Shown here in pieces: positions 23,510 through 32,033 of a stretch of 64,000 nucleotides of DNA. Location: positions 1-64,000 of the forward strand of contig CAZPHV010000014.1 in the NCBI GenBank assembly GCA_964586455.1, in the 5' to 3' direction. Numbering within the stretch: the stretch's first letter is position 1; each line of letters starts with the position of its first letter. The DNA is from Aquimonas sp964586455. Lineage in GTDB: Bacteria > Pseudomonadota > Gammaproteobacteria > Xanthomonadales > Xanthomonadaceae. Below the pieces are notes generated by a model, which was not told the origin of the DNA, did not search any database, and saw only the letters and a list, made by a program, of their open reading frames with translations. The translations under genes were made by a program, and so were the position numbers.

Positions 23510-25579
23510 ATGGCCCAGGACTGCGATCTCACCGATCCGTCGCTCTACATCAACCGCGAGCTGTCTCAGCTCGAGTTCAATTTCCGCGTGCTCGCGCAGG
23601 CCATGGACGAGCGCGTGCCGATTCTGGAGCGGCTGCGCTATCTGTGCATCAGCTGCACCAACCTCGACGAGTTTTTCGAGATCCGGGTCGCCGCGATCCG
23701 GCATCAGCAGGATTTCGGCGGCGGCGGCATGGCCGACGGCATCGCGCCGACCGCTGCGCTGGAACAGATCTACGCCCGCGCCGGCGAACTGGTCGATGCG
23801 CAGTACCGCTACTGGAACGAGACCCTGCGTCCGGCGCTCACCGGAGCCGGCATCCGCATGCTTACGCGCGACACCTGGACCGCCAAGCAGAAACGCTGGC
23901 TGAAGGACTATTTCGACAGCGAGATCACGCCGGTGCTCTCCCCGCTGGCGGTCGACCCGGCGCATCCGTTCCCGCGCATCCTCAACAAGAGCCTCAACCT
24001 CGTCGTGGTGCTGCAGGGCCAGGATGCTTTCGGCCGCAGCGGTGGCCTGGCGCTGGTACGGGCGCCGCGCTCGTTGCCTCGCATCATCCAGCTGCCGGAG
24101 AGCGTCTCTGGTGGCACCCACGATTTCGTGCTGCTGTCGGCGGTGCTGTCGGCCTTTGTTGAGGACCTCTTCCCCGGCATGACGGTGAAGGGCACCTACC
24201 AGTTCCGGGTGACCCGCAACTCCGAGCTGTTCGTCGACGAGGACGAAGTCGAGAACCTGGCATCGGCCCTGCGCGACGAGCTGGTCGGTCGAGGCTACTC
24301 CCACGCGGTGCGGCTGGAGATCGCCGACACCTGCCCGAAGCCGATCGTCAAACAGCTGCTGCGCCACTTCGAGCTGCCGGAGTCGGCGATCTATCGCATC
24401 AACGGCCCGGTCAACCTGAACCGGGTCACCGCTGTCTATGACATGGTCGAACGGCCCGACCTCAAGTTCCCGACCTTCAAGCCGCGCCTGCATCCGCACG
24501 CCACCGGCGAGGAGATCTTCGAGGTGGTGCGCCGCGGCGACGTACTGCTGCACCATCCCTACGACAGCTTCGCGGTGATCACCGATCTGGTGAAGACCGC
24601 CGCGCACGATCCCAACGTCCTGGCCATCAAGCAGACGCTGTATCGCACGGGCCATAACTCGCCGCTGGTGAGCTCCCTGATCGAGGCCGCGCGCAACGGC
24701 AAGGACATCACCGTGGTGATCGAGCTGCGCGCGCGCTTCGACGAGGAAGCCAACCTGCGCCTGGCCGATCGCCTGCAGGAAGCCGGCGTGCAGGTCGTGT
24801 ATGGCGTGGTCGGCTACAAGACCCACGCCAAGATGCTGCTGATCGTGCGCCGCGAGGGCAAGAAGCTGCAGCGCTACGTGCATCTCGGCACCGGCAATTA
24901 CCATAGCGGCACCGCCAAGCTGTACACCGACATCGGCCTGATCAGCGCCAATGCCGACATCGGCGAAGACGTGCACCTGCTGTTCCAGCAGATGTCGGGG
25001 CTGGCGCCCGCAATTCGCTTGAAGCGCCTGCTGCAGTCGCCATTTACCTTGCACCCCGGGCTGCTGAAGAAGATCGAGCGCGAGGCCAGCAACGCCCGCG
25101 CCGGCAAGCCCAGCGGCATCATCGCCAAGCTCAACGCGATCAACGATCCCAAGGTGATCCGCGCGCTGTATCACGCCTCGCAGGCAGGAGTGAAGATCGA
25201 GCTGATCGTGCGTGGCGCCTGCGGTCTGCGGCCGGGCATGAAAGGCGTGTCCGAGAACATTCGCGTGCGCTCGATCATCGGTCGATTCCTTGAACACAGC
25301 CGCATCTACTGGTTCGCCAATGGCGGCGAGCCGGAATTGTTCGCCTCCAGCGCGGACTGGATGGAGCGCAACCTGCTGCGCCGGATCGAAACCTGCTTTC
25401 CCATCCTCGATCCGACCTTGGCCGAGCGCGTGCGTACCGAGGACCTCGAGAACTACCTGCGCGACAACACCCAGGCCTGGGAGCTCCAGTCCGACGGTAG
25501 CTATGTGCGGCTGGCGCCCGAGGGCGACGAGATGCCGCATTCGGCGCAGCAGTTCCTGCTGGCCCTGCTGTGCCACTGA
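23510..25579 (+). CDS. ppk1: Polyphosphate kinase 1
   Basis: PPK1 reversibly polymerises the gamma-phosphate of ATP into polyphosphate at the inner membrane. The 689-residue product has the full architecture. The N domain is YINRELSQLEFNFRVLAQA, with LERLRYLCISCTNLDEFFEIR after it. An H domain follows, then two phospholipase-D-like C domains with KTHAKMLLIVRREG (autophosphorylated His) and the second region NIRVRSIIGRFLEHSRIYWF. The ATG at 23510 follows a spacer containing a short GAATCCCGATTC-like run. The ppx gene begins 11 bp after the stop, so synthesis and degradation of polyphosphate are probably co-transcribed and linked to PhoBR. Confidence 0.96.
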   Translation: MAQDCDLTDPSLYINRELSQLEFNFRVLAQAMDERVPILERLRYLCISCTNLDEFFEIRVAAIRHQQDFGGGGMADGIAPTAALEQIYARAGELVDAQYRYWNETLRPALTGAGIRMLTRDTWTAKQKRWLKDYFDSEITPVLSPLAVDPAHPFPRILNKSLNLVVVLQGQDAFGRSGGLALVRAPRSLPRIIQLPESVSGGTHDFVLLSAVLSAFVEDLFPGMTVKGTYQFRVTRNSELFVDEDEVENLASALRDELVGRGYSHAVRLEIADTCPKPIVKQLLRHFELPESAIYRINGPVNLNRVTAVYDMVERPDLKFPTFKPRLHPHATGEEIFEVVRRGDVLLHHPYDSFAVITDLVKTAAHDPNVLAIKQTLYRTGHNSPLVSSLIEAARNGKDITVVIELRARFDEEANLRLADRLQEAGVQVVYGVVGYKTHAKMLLIVRREGKKLQRYVHLGTGNYHSGTAKLYTDIGLISANADIGEDVHLLFQQMSGLAPAIRLKRLLQSPFTLHPGLLKKIEREASNARAGKPSGIIAKLNAINDPKVIRALYHASQAGVKIELIVRGACGLRPGMKGVSENIRVRSIIGRFLEHSRIYWFANGGEPELFASSADWMERNLLRRIETCFPILDPTLAERVRTEDLENYLRDNTQAWELQSDGSYVRLAPEGDEMPHSAQQFLLALLCH

Positions 25580-25590
25580 AGGATTTTCCG

Positions 25591-27114
25591 ATGCCCGAAA
25601 CCCTGCTGAAGGCCGACGCCAGTGGCTTGGCCGAGAACGAACTTCTGGCTGCAGTCGATCTGGGGTCGAACAGTTTCCACATGATTGTGGCGAGGCATAC
25701 GCTGGGTCAGCTGCGCGTGGTTGACCGCCTGCGTGAATCCGTGCGCACCGCCTCCGGCCTGACTCCGCGCGGCGAGCTCACGCAGGAGGCGCTTTGGCGT
25801 GCGCTGGAATGCCTTGAGCGCATGGGGCAGCGCCTGCGAAATGTCCCGTCCAACCGGGTGCGCGCGATCGCCACCAACACCGTTCGGCAGCTGCGCAACC
25901 CGCAGTCGTTTCTGATCCCAGGCCAGACCGCGTTGGGCCATCGCATCGAGGTGGTGTCTGGTCGCGAGGAGGCGCGTCTGATCTATCTGGGCGTGGCCCA
26001 GGGCCTGCCGCCCAAGAGCAGCCGCCGACTGGTGATCGACATCGGCGGTGGCAGCACCGAGTTCATCATCGGCGAAGAATTCGTTCCGCTGGAACGCGAG
26101 AGCCTGCAGATGGGTTGCGTGGCGACTACCCAACGCTTCTTCGGCACCGGGCGGCTCTCGCGCAAGCGCTGGAAAGAAGGCCTGACCGAGATCTCGGCAG
26201 AGTTCCAGCAGTTCGCCGCCGTCTACCGCGCGCGCGGCTGGAAGGATGTGATCGGCTCTTCGGGGACGGTCAAGGCGATCGGCAAGATCATCAAGGCGAT
26301 GAAGCTTGGCCGCGGTGAAATCACCGCCGAAGGCCTGGTCGCCGTACGCGAAGCCCTGCTGGGCTTCGAAGAGATCGACGCGATCCAACTGCCCGAACTC
26401 TCCGATGAGCGTCGCCCGGTGATCGCTGGCGGCGTGCTGGTGCTGGAAGCCGCCTTCAACGAGCTGGGCCTGTCGCAGATGAAGGTCGCGCAAACCGCGA
26501 TGCGCGAAGGCGTGCTGTACGACATGCTGGGCCGCGTCGCCCTGCGCGACCCACGCGATGCCTCGATCCAGGCGATGGCGCAGCGCAACGGCGTAGACGC
26601 CGCCCAGGCTGAGCGCGTCGAGGCGACGGTGCTGAATCTGTTCGATCAGGTGGCCACAGCCTGGAAGCTCGGCGAAGACGAGCGTCTGAGTCTGGCCTGG
26701 GCGGCGCGCGTGCACGAGATCGGTCAGGCCATCGCGCACAGTCAACACCATGTGCACGGTGCTTACCTGATCGAACATTCCGACATCGCTGGTTTCTCCA
26801 ACCAGGAGCAGCAGTTCCTGGCCGCACTGGTGCGTTCGCAGCGACGTGGCGTGCACAAATCCGTACAGGCCGGGGCCGGCGGACGCGATCCGCTGACCAC
26901 CCTGCGCTGCGTGGCGCTGCTGCGGCTGGCCGTGCTGCTGCATCGCAGCCACGAATCGGTCGGGCTGCCCCAGTTCGAGGTGGAGGCCTTGGAGCGTGGC
27001 CTACGCCTTAAGCTTCCGCCCACCTGGCTGGCCCAGCATCCGCTGTCGCGCGCCGACCTGGTGACCGAGCAGGAGCTGCTGCTCGACTCCGGTCTGCAGC
27101 TGGTTCTGGAGTGA
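25591..27114 (+). CDS. ppx: Exopolyphosphatase (Ppx/GppA family)
   Basis: Ppx processively removes terminal phosphate from polyphosphate. The 507-residue length and the HD-like C-terminal half favour Ppx/GppA of the long type. The ASKHA phosphate-1 loop is AAVDLGSNSFHMIVA, the phosphate-2 loop VIDIGGGSTEFIIG, and IGSSGTVKAIGKI is the adenosine/phosphate loop. The C-terminal all-helical domain begins near LFDQVATAWKLGEDERL. The ATG at 25591 is preceded by AAGGA. It sits 11 bp after ppk1. Whether it also hydrolyses pppGpp (GppA activity) cannot be told from the sequence. Confidence 0.93.
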   Translation: MPETLLKADASGLAENELLAAVDLGSNSFHMIVARHTLGQLRVVDRLRESVRTASGLTPRGELTQEALWRALECLERMGQRLRNVPSNRVRAIATNTVRQLRNPQSFLIPGQTALGHRIEVVSGREEARLIYLGVAQGLPPKSSRRLVIDIGGGSTEFIIGEEFVPLERESLQMGCVATTQRFFGTGRLSRKRWKEGLTEISAEFQQFAAVYRARGWKDVIGSSGTVKAIGKIIKAMKLGRGEITAEGLVAVREALLGFEEIDAIQLPELSDERRPVIAGGVLVLEAAFNELGLSQMKVAQTAMREGVLYDMLGRVALRDPRDASIQAMAQRNGVDAAQAERVEATVLNLFDQVATAWKLGEDERLSLAWAARVHEIGQAIAHSQHHVHGAYLIEHSDIAGFSNQEQQFLAALVRSQRRGVHKSVQAGAGGRDPLTTLRCVALLRLAVLLHRSHESVGLPQFEVEALERGLRLKLPPTWLAQHPLSRADLVTEQELLLDSGLQLVLE

Positions 27115-27188
27115 TGCCCGGCTGCGCATTGCTGCGGATGTGAAGGCCGCAAGGCATACTGCTTCGCCCTGACAGTTCGGCCCATTGT

Positions 27189-27671
27189 ATGACTCGACTC
27201 CTTTTGGGACCTTTCCCCCTGGCCGCGCTTGTTCTGATGCTGGCGGCCTGCGGGCCCAAAGAGCCTGAAACCGAGGGCCGGTTGCGCTCCGTGATGTCGA
27301 TCGCGCTTGGCGATTGCCTGAACGATGCCAGCGCCGATGACGCGCTGGGTTCCAGCGAGAGCGCGCAGATCTTCAACATGCGCCAGCTCGATTGCGCGCT
27401 GCCCCATCAGTACGAGGTTTACCACGTGCACCAGGCCACCGAGGGCAATTACCCCGGCGCCGATGTGCTGGAAGCACTCGCAGACAAGGCCTGCGAAACC
27501 CGCTTCCAGAGTTTTGTCGGGCGTGCCTACGAGGACTCCGAACTGGACTTCAGCGTGCTCTGGCCCAGCCAGGACGGCTGGACGGACGAGCGCGATCGCG
27601 AGATCGTCTGCCTGCTGTCCAGCATGGATGAGAGTCTGCTCGTGGGCAGCATGCGCGGCAGCAAGCGCTGA
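27189..27671 (+). CDS. Septum-formation-family lipoprotein
   Basis: The 160-residue putative lipoprotein has a signal peptide ending in the lipobox LMLAAC (residues 16-21). The mature part has paired Cys in the pattern GDCLNDASAD, then LDCALPHQYEVYHV, then ACETRFQSFVG, and ends WTDERDREIVCLLSSMD. That pattern (C, C-x-x-PH-x-YEV, C...F, WPS, R-x-VVCLL) is the 'Septum formation' Pfam-type domain, otherwise common in actinobacteria. Despite the domain name, a role in division is not established here. It lies 74 bp after ppx and may be in the same transcript. Confidence 0.75.
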   Translation: MTRLLLGPFPLAALVLMLAACGPKEPETEGRLRSVMSIALGDCLNDASADDALGSSESAQIFNMRQLDCALPHQYEVYHVHQATEGNYPGADVLEALADKACETRFQSFVGRAYEDSELDFSVLWPSQDGWTDERDREIVCLLSSMDESLLVGSMRGSKR

Positions 27672-27798
27672 GCGCGATGCCCGGAGTCGCTGGGTTCCTG
27701 TGGGCAGCACCGGTGCCCGCTGGCACTGAGTTGAAGTAGAAGGCGCTTCCCCCTTTCTTGCGCGTAGCGCGTGATCCAGCAGCCCTCGCGAGGTCAGC

Positions 27799-28242
27799 AT
27801 GAACGCAGAGACGATGGACCCGAAGCCGCGCGCGTCGCGGCGCTGGCTGTGGTGGATTCCCGCCGGCTGCCTGCTTGTCGTACTGGTGATGGTCGCTGCG
27901 GGAGCCGCCTTGATCTGGCTGGTCGGCGCAGCCCTGGGCGAAGCCGATGCCTACCAGGAGCCGCTGCGGCGTGCACAGGCATCGAGTGAGGTGCGGGCCC
28001 TGCTGGGCGAGCCGGTGGAAGCCGGCTGGCTGCCGCAGGGACAGATCCGCTTCAACAATCAGGAAGGCGGTGAAGCGACGCTTTCGATTCCTCTGCATGG
28101 GCCACGCGGCGAAGCGGTGATCGAGGTGCGCGCCGAGAAGCGCAAGGGCGACGAGGACTGGATCTATTCCCGTCTCGAAGTCGTGCCTGCCGGCGGCGGG
28201 ACACCGATCGATCTGCGTCTGCCTGCTTCTGAGCGCGAGTGA
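27799..28242 (+). CDS. Coa1-family small membrane protein
   Basis: The 147-residue protein has one strong membrane segment (WLWWIPAGCLLVVLVMVAAG, residues 17-36). A small domain follows with YQEPLRRAQASSEVRALLGEPVEAGWLPQG, then alternating strands with GEATLSIPLHGPRGEAVIEVRAEKR. This layout resembles the bacterial members of the cytochrome-oxidase-assembly Coa1 family (DUF1783-like). The bacterial function is unknown. It starts with ATG and AGGTC upstream. The tandem repeat array begins 27 bp after the stop codon. Confidence 0.7.
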   Translation: MNAETMDPKPRASRRWLWWIPAGCLLVVLVMVAAGAALIWLVGAALGEADAYQEPLRRAQASSEVRALLGEPVEAGWLPQGQIRFNNQEGGEATLSIPLHGPRGEAVIEVRAEKRKGDEDWIYSRLEVVPAGGGTPIDLRLPASERE

Positions 28243-28316
28243 GCCGCCCCGCTCGAAGCGCGCTCACCGCGCCCAATGCGTGCAGGTTTCGTTCGCCGCA
28301 AAGCGTCACACGCGTT

Positions 28317-28345
28317 GTAGGGCAGATAAGCGCAGCGCATCTACC
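28317..28345. repeat. REP-like hairpin, copy in tandem unit 1
   Basis: The 29-bp element begins with GTAG and has arms around a GCGCAGCGC centre, ending ATCTACC. It differs by one base (C for T) from the copies at 28609 and 59317, which breaks one terminal pair. The GTAG head plus imperfect palindrome is the hallmark of REP elements mobilised by RAYT proteins in Pseudomonas and Stenotrophomonas. Confidence 0.75.
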
Positions 28346-28459
28346 AGAACCCCGCGACACGCATCGGTTGTCGCGTCGAACGATGCGCCACGCCAGGCTC
28401 GAAGCGCGCCCAATGCGTGCAGGTTTCGTTCGCCGCAAAGCGTCACACGCGTTGTAGGG

Positions 28460-28559
28460 NNNNNNNNNNNNNNNNNNNNNNNNNNNNNNNNNNNNNNNNN
28501 NNNNNNNNNNNNNNNNNNNNNNNNNNNNNNNNNNNNNNNNNNNNNNNNNNNNNNNNNNN
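28460..28559. other. Assembly gap (100 N)
   Basis: There are exactly 100 undetermined bases inside the second repeat unit. This is the conventional size for a scaffolding gap of unknown length, so distances across it are not real. Confidence 0.99.
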
Positions 28560-28608
28560 CGCGCCCAATGCGTGCAGGTTTCGTTCGCCGCAAAGCGTCA
28601 CACGCGTT

Positions 28609-28637
28609 GTAGGGTAGATAAGCGCAGCGCATCTACC
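28609..28637. repeat. REP-like hairpin, copy in tandem unit 3
   Basis: It is identical over 29 bp to the element at 59317-59345. The GTAGAT and ATCTAC arms with inner GCG and CGC form a hairpin with an AA bulge and a CAG loop. Confidence 0.8.
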
Positions 28638-28839
28638 AGAATCCCGCGACACGCATTGGTTTTCGCGTCGAACGATGCGCCACGCCAGGCAAGAAGCGCG
28701 CCCGCGACGTCAAAGCCACCTTCGTGGCAAGGCGCTCATCGCGAAATCGGGCGAAAGAACGAAGCGCATCGACCAGGAGATCTGATCGCCGGAGATTCGC
28801 AGCACGGCGGCGTCAACACGACGACGCCCCCGACCGGCC

Positions 28840-30156
28840 TCAGCTGTCGAAATCGGCAGCCACCGCCGGCGTCGCGATGCGCGACATCAGGATGCGGTCG
28901 ACCCGGTTGGCATCCATGTCGACCACCTCCAGCTGCAGGCCGGGCAACACGACGATCGCGCCGACCTCGGGCACGCGTCCGAGGTGGTGCATCACCAGCC
29001 CGCCCAATGAATGGAAGTCGGCGTCCTCGGGTTGTAGTCGGCTGCCGTCGGCCAGCAGTTGCTCGACCCGATCGAGCGCCAGCATGCCGTCGAGCAACCA
29101 CGAGCCGTCGGCGCGCTGGACGACGGCGCCGACCGGGTCGAGGTTGCGATCGGGCAGGTCGCCGACGATGGCCTCAAGTAGGTCGGTGAGGCTGACCAGG
29201 CCTTCGATGCTGCCGTATTCGTCGACCACGAGTGCCTGATGGCTGCGCTTGCGGCGCAGGGTCTCCAACAGCTGGAAGGGGCTGATCGACTCCGGCACGT
29301 ACACGGCCGGATGTAGGGCCTCCTCCAGCGCGGGTGTCGCGCCCTCCAGACAGCGCGCCAGATAGTCCTTGGCATCGAGCAGGCCCAACACCTCGTCGAG
29401 GCTACCGCGGCCGACGGGCAGGGTCTGGTAGCGGCCCTCCCGCAGCACCGCATGATTGACTGCGCGATCGTCTTCGACGTCGAGCCAGCGAATTTCCATA
29501 CGTGGCGTCATGATCGCGCGCACCTCGATGTCGTCGAGACGAAACACATTGCCGACCAGGGTCTGTTCGACCGGCTTGAACACGCCGCTGGCCGCGCCCT
29601 GCGCGATCATCGTGCGGATCTCCTCCTCGCTGACCTCGGCTTCAGCGCGCTGCTTCGCACCCAGCAGACGCAGCAGAAGATTGCTCGACAAGCTGAACAG
29701 GCTGACCAGCGGGTGCGCGATCTTGGACAGCACGATCATCGGCGGCGCGATGAAGCTCGCGAAGCGTTCGGGCGCCATCAGCGCCAGTCGCTTCGGGACG
29801 ATTTCACCGAGGACCACCGAGCAGTAGGTCACGATGATCACCATGCAGGCCGTAGCCAGCATCTGGCTGTGGTTCGCGATCAAGGGCATCTGCTCGAACA
29901 CCACGATCAGGCGTTCGGCGATCGCGTTCTCACCGAAGGCGCCGCTCAGGATCCCGATGGTGGTGATGCCCACCTGCACGGTGGAAAGAAACACCGCCGG
30001 ATCTTCGCTGAGCTTGAGCGCCGCGCGTGCGCCAGCGCTGCCCGCTTCGGCACGGGCCTGCAGACGTGCACTGCGCGAGGACACCAGCGCCATCTCGGAG
30101 GCGGCGAACACGCCGTTCAACAGGATCAGGCCAAGCAGAATGAGCAGCAGTTCCAT
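28840..30156 (-). CDS. CNNM/HlyC-CorC family membrane protein with CBS domains
   Basis: The 438-residue protein is of the hemolysin-like/CorC type. An N-terminal CNNM (DUF21) transmembrane domain covers about 1-200 (LLILLGLILLNGVFAASEMALV, then GITTIGILSGAFGE and FASFIAPPMIVLSKIAHPL). A CBS pair follows at about 215-340 (IMTPRMEIRWLDVEDD, ALVVDEYGSIEGLVSLTDLLEAIVGD), and the C-terminal CorC/HlyC domain (DGSWLLDGMLALDRVEQLL, GGLVMHHLGRVPEVGAIVV) completes it. The family is linked to magnesium or cobalt efflux or resistance; haemolytic activity should not be assumed. It starts with ATG and is alone on its strand, downstream of the repeat array. Confidence 0.9.
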   Translation of the reverse strand: MELLLILLGLILLNGVFAASEMALVSSRSARLQARAEAGSAGARAALKLSEDPAVFLSTVQVGITTIGILSGAFGENAIAERLIVVFEQMPLIANHSQMLATACMVIIVTYCSVVLGEIVPKRLALMAPERFASFIAPPMIVLSKIAHPLVSLFSLSSNLLLRLLGAKQRAEAEVSEEEIRTMIAQGAASGVFKPVEQTLVGNVFRLDDIEVRAIMTPRMEIRWLDVEDDRAVNHAVLREGRYQTLPVGRGSLDEVLGLLDAKDYLARCLEGATPALEEALHPAVYVPESISPFQLLETLRRKRSHQALVVDEYGSIEGLVSLTDLLEAIVGDLPDRNLDPVGAVVQRADGSWLLDGMLALDRVEQLLADGSRLQPEDADFHSLGGLVMHHLGRVPEVGAIVVLPGLQLEVVDMDANRVDRILMSRIATPAVAADFDS

Positions 30157-30321
30157 GCGGGTTCCAGTACGGGCGAGGTCTCAAGCGCTGTCCGAATATG
30201 CGGACGAGGTAAGCGCAGGCAAGCCTGCCGACGCCTGGCTTGGTCGGCAAGTGCTCGGCGAGCAGGCTGCAGAGCCCTCAATTGACCCCAGGGGTCTGCC
30301 CCTGACCTGTGTGCGGTGGTT

Positions 30322-30858
30322 TCAGTCTCGGCTCGACAGATGCGCTCGCAGCCCCTCCAGCTGCAGGCCCTGCACCCGGTCCACCGCTGGCGCGAACTCG
30401 GACAGGTCGGCAGCGCTGTAGCCCCCTGCGGAATAGCGCATCAGCACCGACGTGCCACCGGCTTGCTGCGGCTGAAGCCGGAACTCCAGAGCGCCGTGCA
30501 GACCCATGCCCTGCAGCGGACCCAGCCCACCGATCAGTCGCAGCGTATTCGGCGCATCCACGTACACGACCCGCAGGTGCTCGGCGGAGCGCTGGCCGGC
30601 CCGCTCGCAGAAACAACCACCGGCATTCGGCTCGATGCTGAGCGTGGACTCCGCACCCCACCAGGTGTGGTCGCGCGGCCACCAGTCGTTGACCTCCTTG
30701 ACCAGCGCCTGCCAGCTGCGCTCGACATCGGCGTCGACCTCAATGCGCTGCTCGAGTACGAAGCCAGCCGGAGAGGCAGAGATCACCTCGGCGCGGGCGC
30801 CCGGCAGGGCCGTCAGCAGACACAGCAGCAGGGCAGGGCGTAGCGGACCAATACGCAT
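30322..30858 (-). CDS. Exported SRPBCC-fold protein
   Basis: The 178-residue protein has a signal peptide (LRPALLLCLLTALPGARA-E) followed by a START/Bet-v1-like SRPBCC domain. LEQRIEVDADVERSWQALVKEVNDWWP is the usual first strand-helix, with ESTLSIEPNAGGCF and MGLHGALEFRLQPQQAGGTSVLMRYSAGG further on. SRPBCC proteins bind hydrophobic ligands in a deep pocket; the ligand here is unknown and a periplasmic location is inferred. The open frame continues upstream to 31200, but only the ATG at 30858 gives the signal peptide. The gene is divergent from the DUF4287 gene across about 300 bp. Confidence 0.78.
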   Translation of the reverse strand: MRIGPLRPALLLCLLTALPGARAEVISASPAGFVLEQRIEVDADVERSWQALVKEVNDWWPRDHTWWGAESTLSIEPNAGGCFCERAGQRSAEHLRVVYVDAPNTLRLIGGLGPLQGMGLHGALEFRLQPQQAGGTSVLMRYSAGGYSAADLSEFAPAVDRVQGLQLEGLRAHLSSRD

Positions 30859-31156
30859 GGACGTGACTGCATAGGGTGGCGGGCTATTGGAAGCCGCCGA
30901 TCGGCCGGGTGCAAGCGCGCAGGCCAACTTTAGGTTTGCAGCGGGGCCCACACTTGTGCCTCCCGCCTTCCGGCCGTGCGTATCGAGGAGCTGCCCTTCG
31001 GCTGGAAGGGGTAGCGGTTTGCGTTCGGATGGCCGCTGCGCGCGGCGACACCGGTCGAGGTTCGCAGGCACGAGTCCTGCAATGCGTTTGACGTGCTTGC
31101 GCGCGAGCACACGCCTGGCGCAGTGTTCGATCCCGTGACGAATCAGGAGCGCAGAC

Positions 31157-31741
31157 ATGGCTGATCCGACGGCAGCTTTGCTTACCCAGCTCAAGAACAT
31201 CCAGACTCGCTGCGGTCACAGCCTGTCCCAACTCCACGAGGCACTGGTGAACTGCGGGCTGGCGAAACACGGCGAGAAGCGCAGCTGGCTGATGGAGCGA
31301 TTCGGCCTTGGGTATGGCGATGCAAACACCGTGGTCTCCCTGCAGGGCAAGCCCTTGCCTGCACTCGAAGGCGATGCGTCTCCGGCGGAATCCACGTCTA
31401 CAGGTGATCCACTCGATTCGATCTACGCGGGCAACAAGGCCGCGCTGCGCGGCCTGCACGATGCGCTGATGCGGCGTATCCATGCGCTGGGAGCGTTCGA
31501 GGTCGCGCCCAAGAAAGCCACCCTCAGCCTGCGTCGAAGCAAGCAGTTCGCGCTGATTGGTCCGGCCACGGTCAAGCAGATCGAGATTGGCTTGAACTGC
31601 AGGACCTTGCCCGCGCATCCGCGCCTCAAGCCGTTGCCGCCGGGTGGCATGTGCCAGGCCAGTACCCGCATCGAATCGGAAGCCGACATCGATGACGCGC
31701 TGATCAGTTGGATACGTCTCGCCTACGACAGCGCAGGCTGA
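31157..31741 (+). CDS. DUF4287/DUF5655 domain protein
   Basis: The 194-residue cytoplasmic protein has an N-terminal DUF4287 domain (about 6-60). Its core is LSQLHEALVNCGLAKHGEKRSWL, where the family has G-[LI]-x-x-H-x-E, followed by FGLGYGDANTVV. A C-terminal DUF5655-like domain covers about 85-190 (AFEVAPKKATLSLRRSKQFALIGPATVKQIEIGLN), with a basic strand pattern. These two domains commonly occur fused. Function is unknown; some relatives are annotated as nucleic-acid or transport-associated without proof. The ATG at 31157 has AGGAG 8 nt upstream. The stop codon is followed within 7 bp by the first of five inverted repeats. Confidence 0.82.
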   Translation: MADPTAALLTQLKNIQTRCGHSLSQLHEALVNCGLAKHGEKRSWLMERFGLGYGDANTVVSLQGKPLPALEGDASPAESTSTGDPLDSIYAGNKAALRGLHDALMRRIHALGAFEVAPKKATLSLRRSKQFALIGPATVKQIEIGLNCRTLPAHPRLKPLPPGGMCQASTRIESEADIDDALISWIRLAYDSAG

Positions 31742-31747
31742 GCGGGG

Positions 31748-31773
31748 CGTCCGCGACTTCTGCTTGGCGGACG
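31748..31773. repeat. Inverted repeat 1 (7-bp arms)
   Basis: CGTCCGC (31748-31754) pairs with GCGGACG (31767-31773) over a 12-nt loop, 6 bp after the DUF4287 stop codon. Confidence 0.7.
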
Positions 31774-31912
31774 AAGAGTCTCGCGCGCCACGGGCCATGA
31801 AAGCCTGAGCCGAATCGACAAGCCATCGATGCGCATGCCGGATCGGTCCGATCTCGAGATGGGACACCGACCTGACTTCGACCGCGAGAGCATCACGCTA
31901 CGCCTAGGAAAG

Positions 31913-31945
31913 GTCTGAAGAATTCCATCCTGGTGCTCTTCAGAC
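31913..31945. repeat. Inverted repeat 2 (9-bp arms)
   Basis: GTCTGAAGA (31913-31921) pairs perfectly with TCTTCAGAC (31937-31945), with a 15-nt loop. Confidence 0.85.
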
Positions 31946-31948
31946 GTC

Positions 31949-31975
31949 GTGAGTCCGGCGCGGGTCCGGACTCAC
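31949..31975. repeat. Inverted repeat 3 (10-bp arms)
   Basis: GTGAGTCCGG (31949-31958) pairs perfectly with CCGGACTCAC (31966-31975), with a 7-nt loop. It begins three bases after repeat 2. Confidence 0.88.
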
Positions 31976-32013
31976 TCGCGCAAAATCAAGCACTTGCTTG
32001 CTTGATTCGCGAG
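31975..32013. repeat. Inverted repeat 4 (6 + 9 bp arms with 3-nt bulge)
   Basis: CTCGCG (31975-31980) pairs with CGCGAG (32008-32013). Inside, AATCAAGCA (31984-31992) pairs perfectly with TGCTTGATT (31999-32007) over a 6-nt loop. It shares its first base with the end of repeat 3. Confidence 0.88.
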
Positions 32014-32033
32014 CACGCCATCCATGGCGCGCA

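Larger units (their letters stand above)
28269..28697. repeat. 137-bp tandem repeat array broken by an assembly gap
   Basis: Three unit starts (GCGCCCAATGCGTGCAGG) are at 28269, 28406 and 28561. Units one and three are 137 bp long with a few substitutions; unit two is cut by the gap after 54 bp. The last unit ends at 28697, where a diverged GCGCCC begins. Each unit contains a GTAG-headed REP-like hairpin. The true copy number is unknown because the gap is a standard 100-N filler. The array lies between two convergent genes. Confidence 0.92.

Noticed and set aside
21863..25576. A minus-strand frame of over 1200 codons opposite phoR and ppk1
   Set aside because: It is a long antisense shadow caused by high GC content: no motif, His/Gln/Ala-rich composition, and the plus strand encodes textbook PhoR and PPK1.
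28261..28652. Short frames across the tandem repeats and the N gap
   Set aside because: They exist only because N codons do not create stops, and the repeat is a structured non-coding element.
28269..28697. CRISPR array as explanation for the 137-bp repeats
   Set aside because: The whole unit repeats, with no variable spacers between short repeats, and no cas gene is in the window.
28840..30156. Calling the CBS-domain protein a haemolysin
   Set aside because: The name is historical. Domains are CNNM, CBS and CorC, consistent with ion transport, and nothing indicates membrane-damaging activity.
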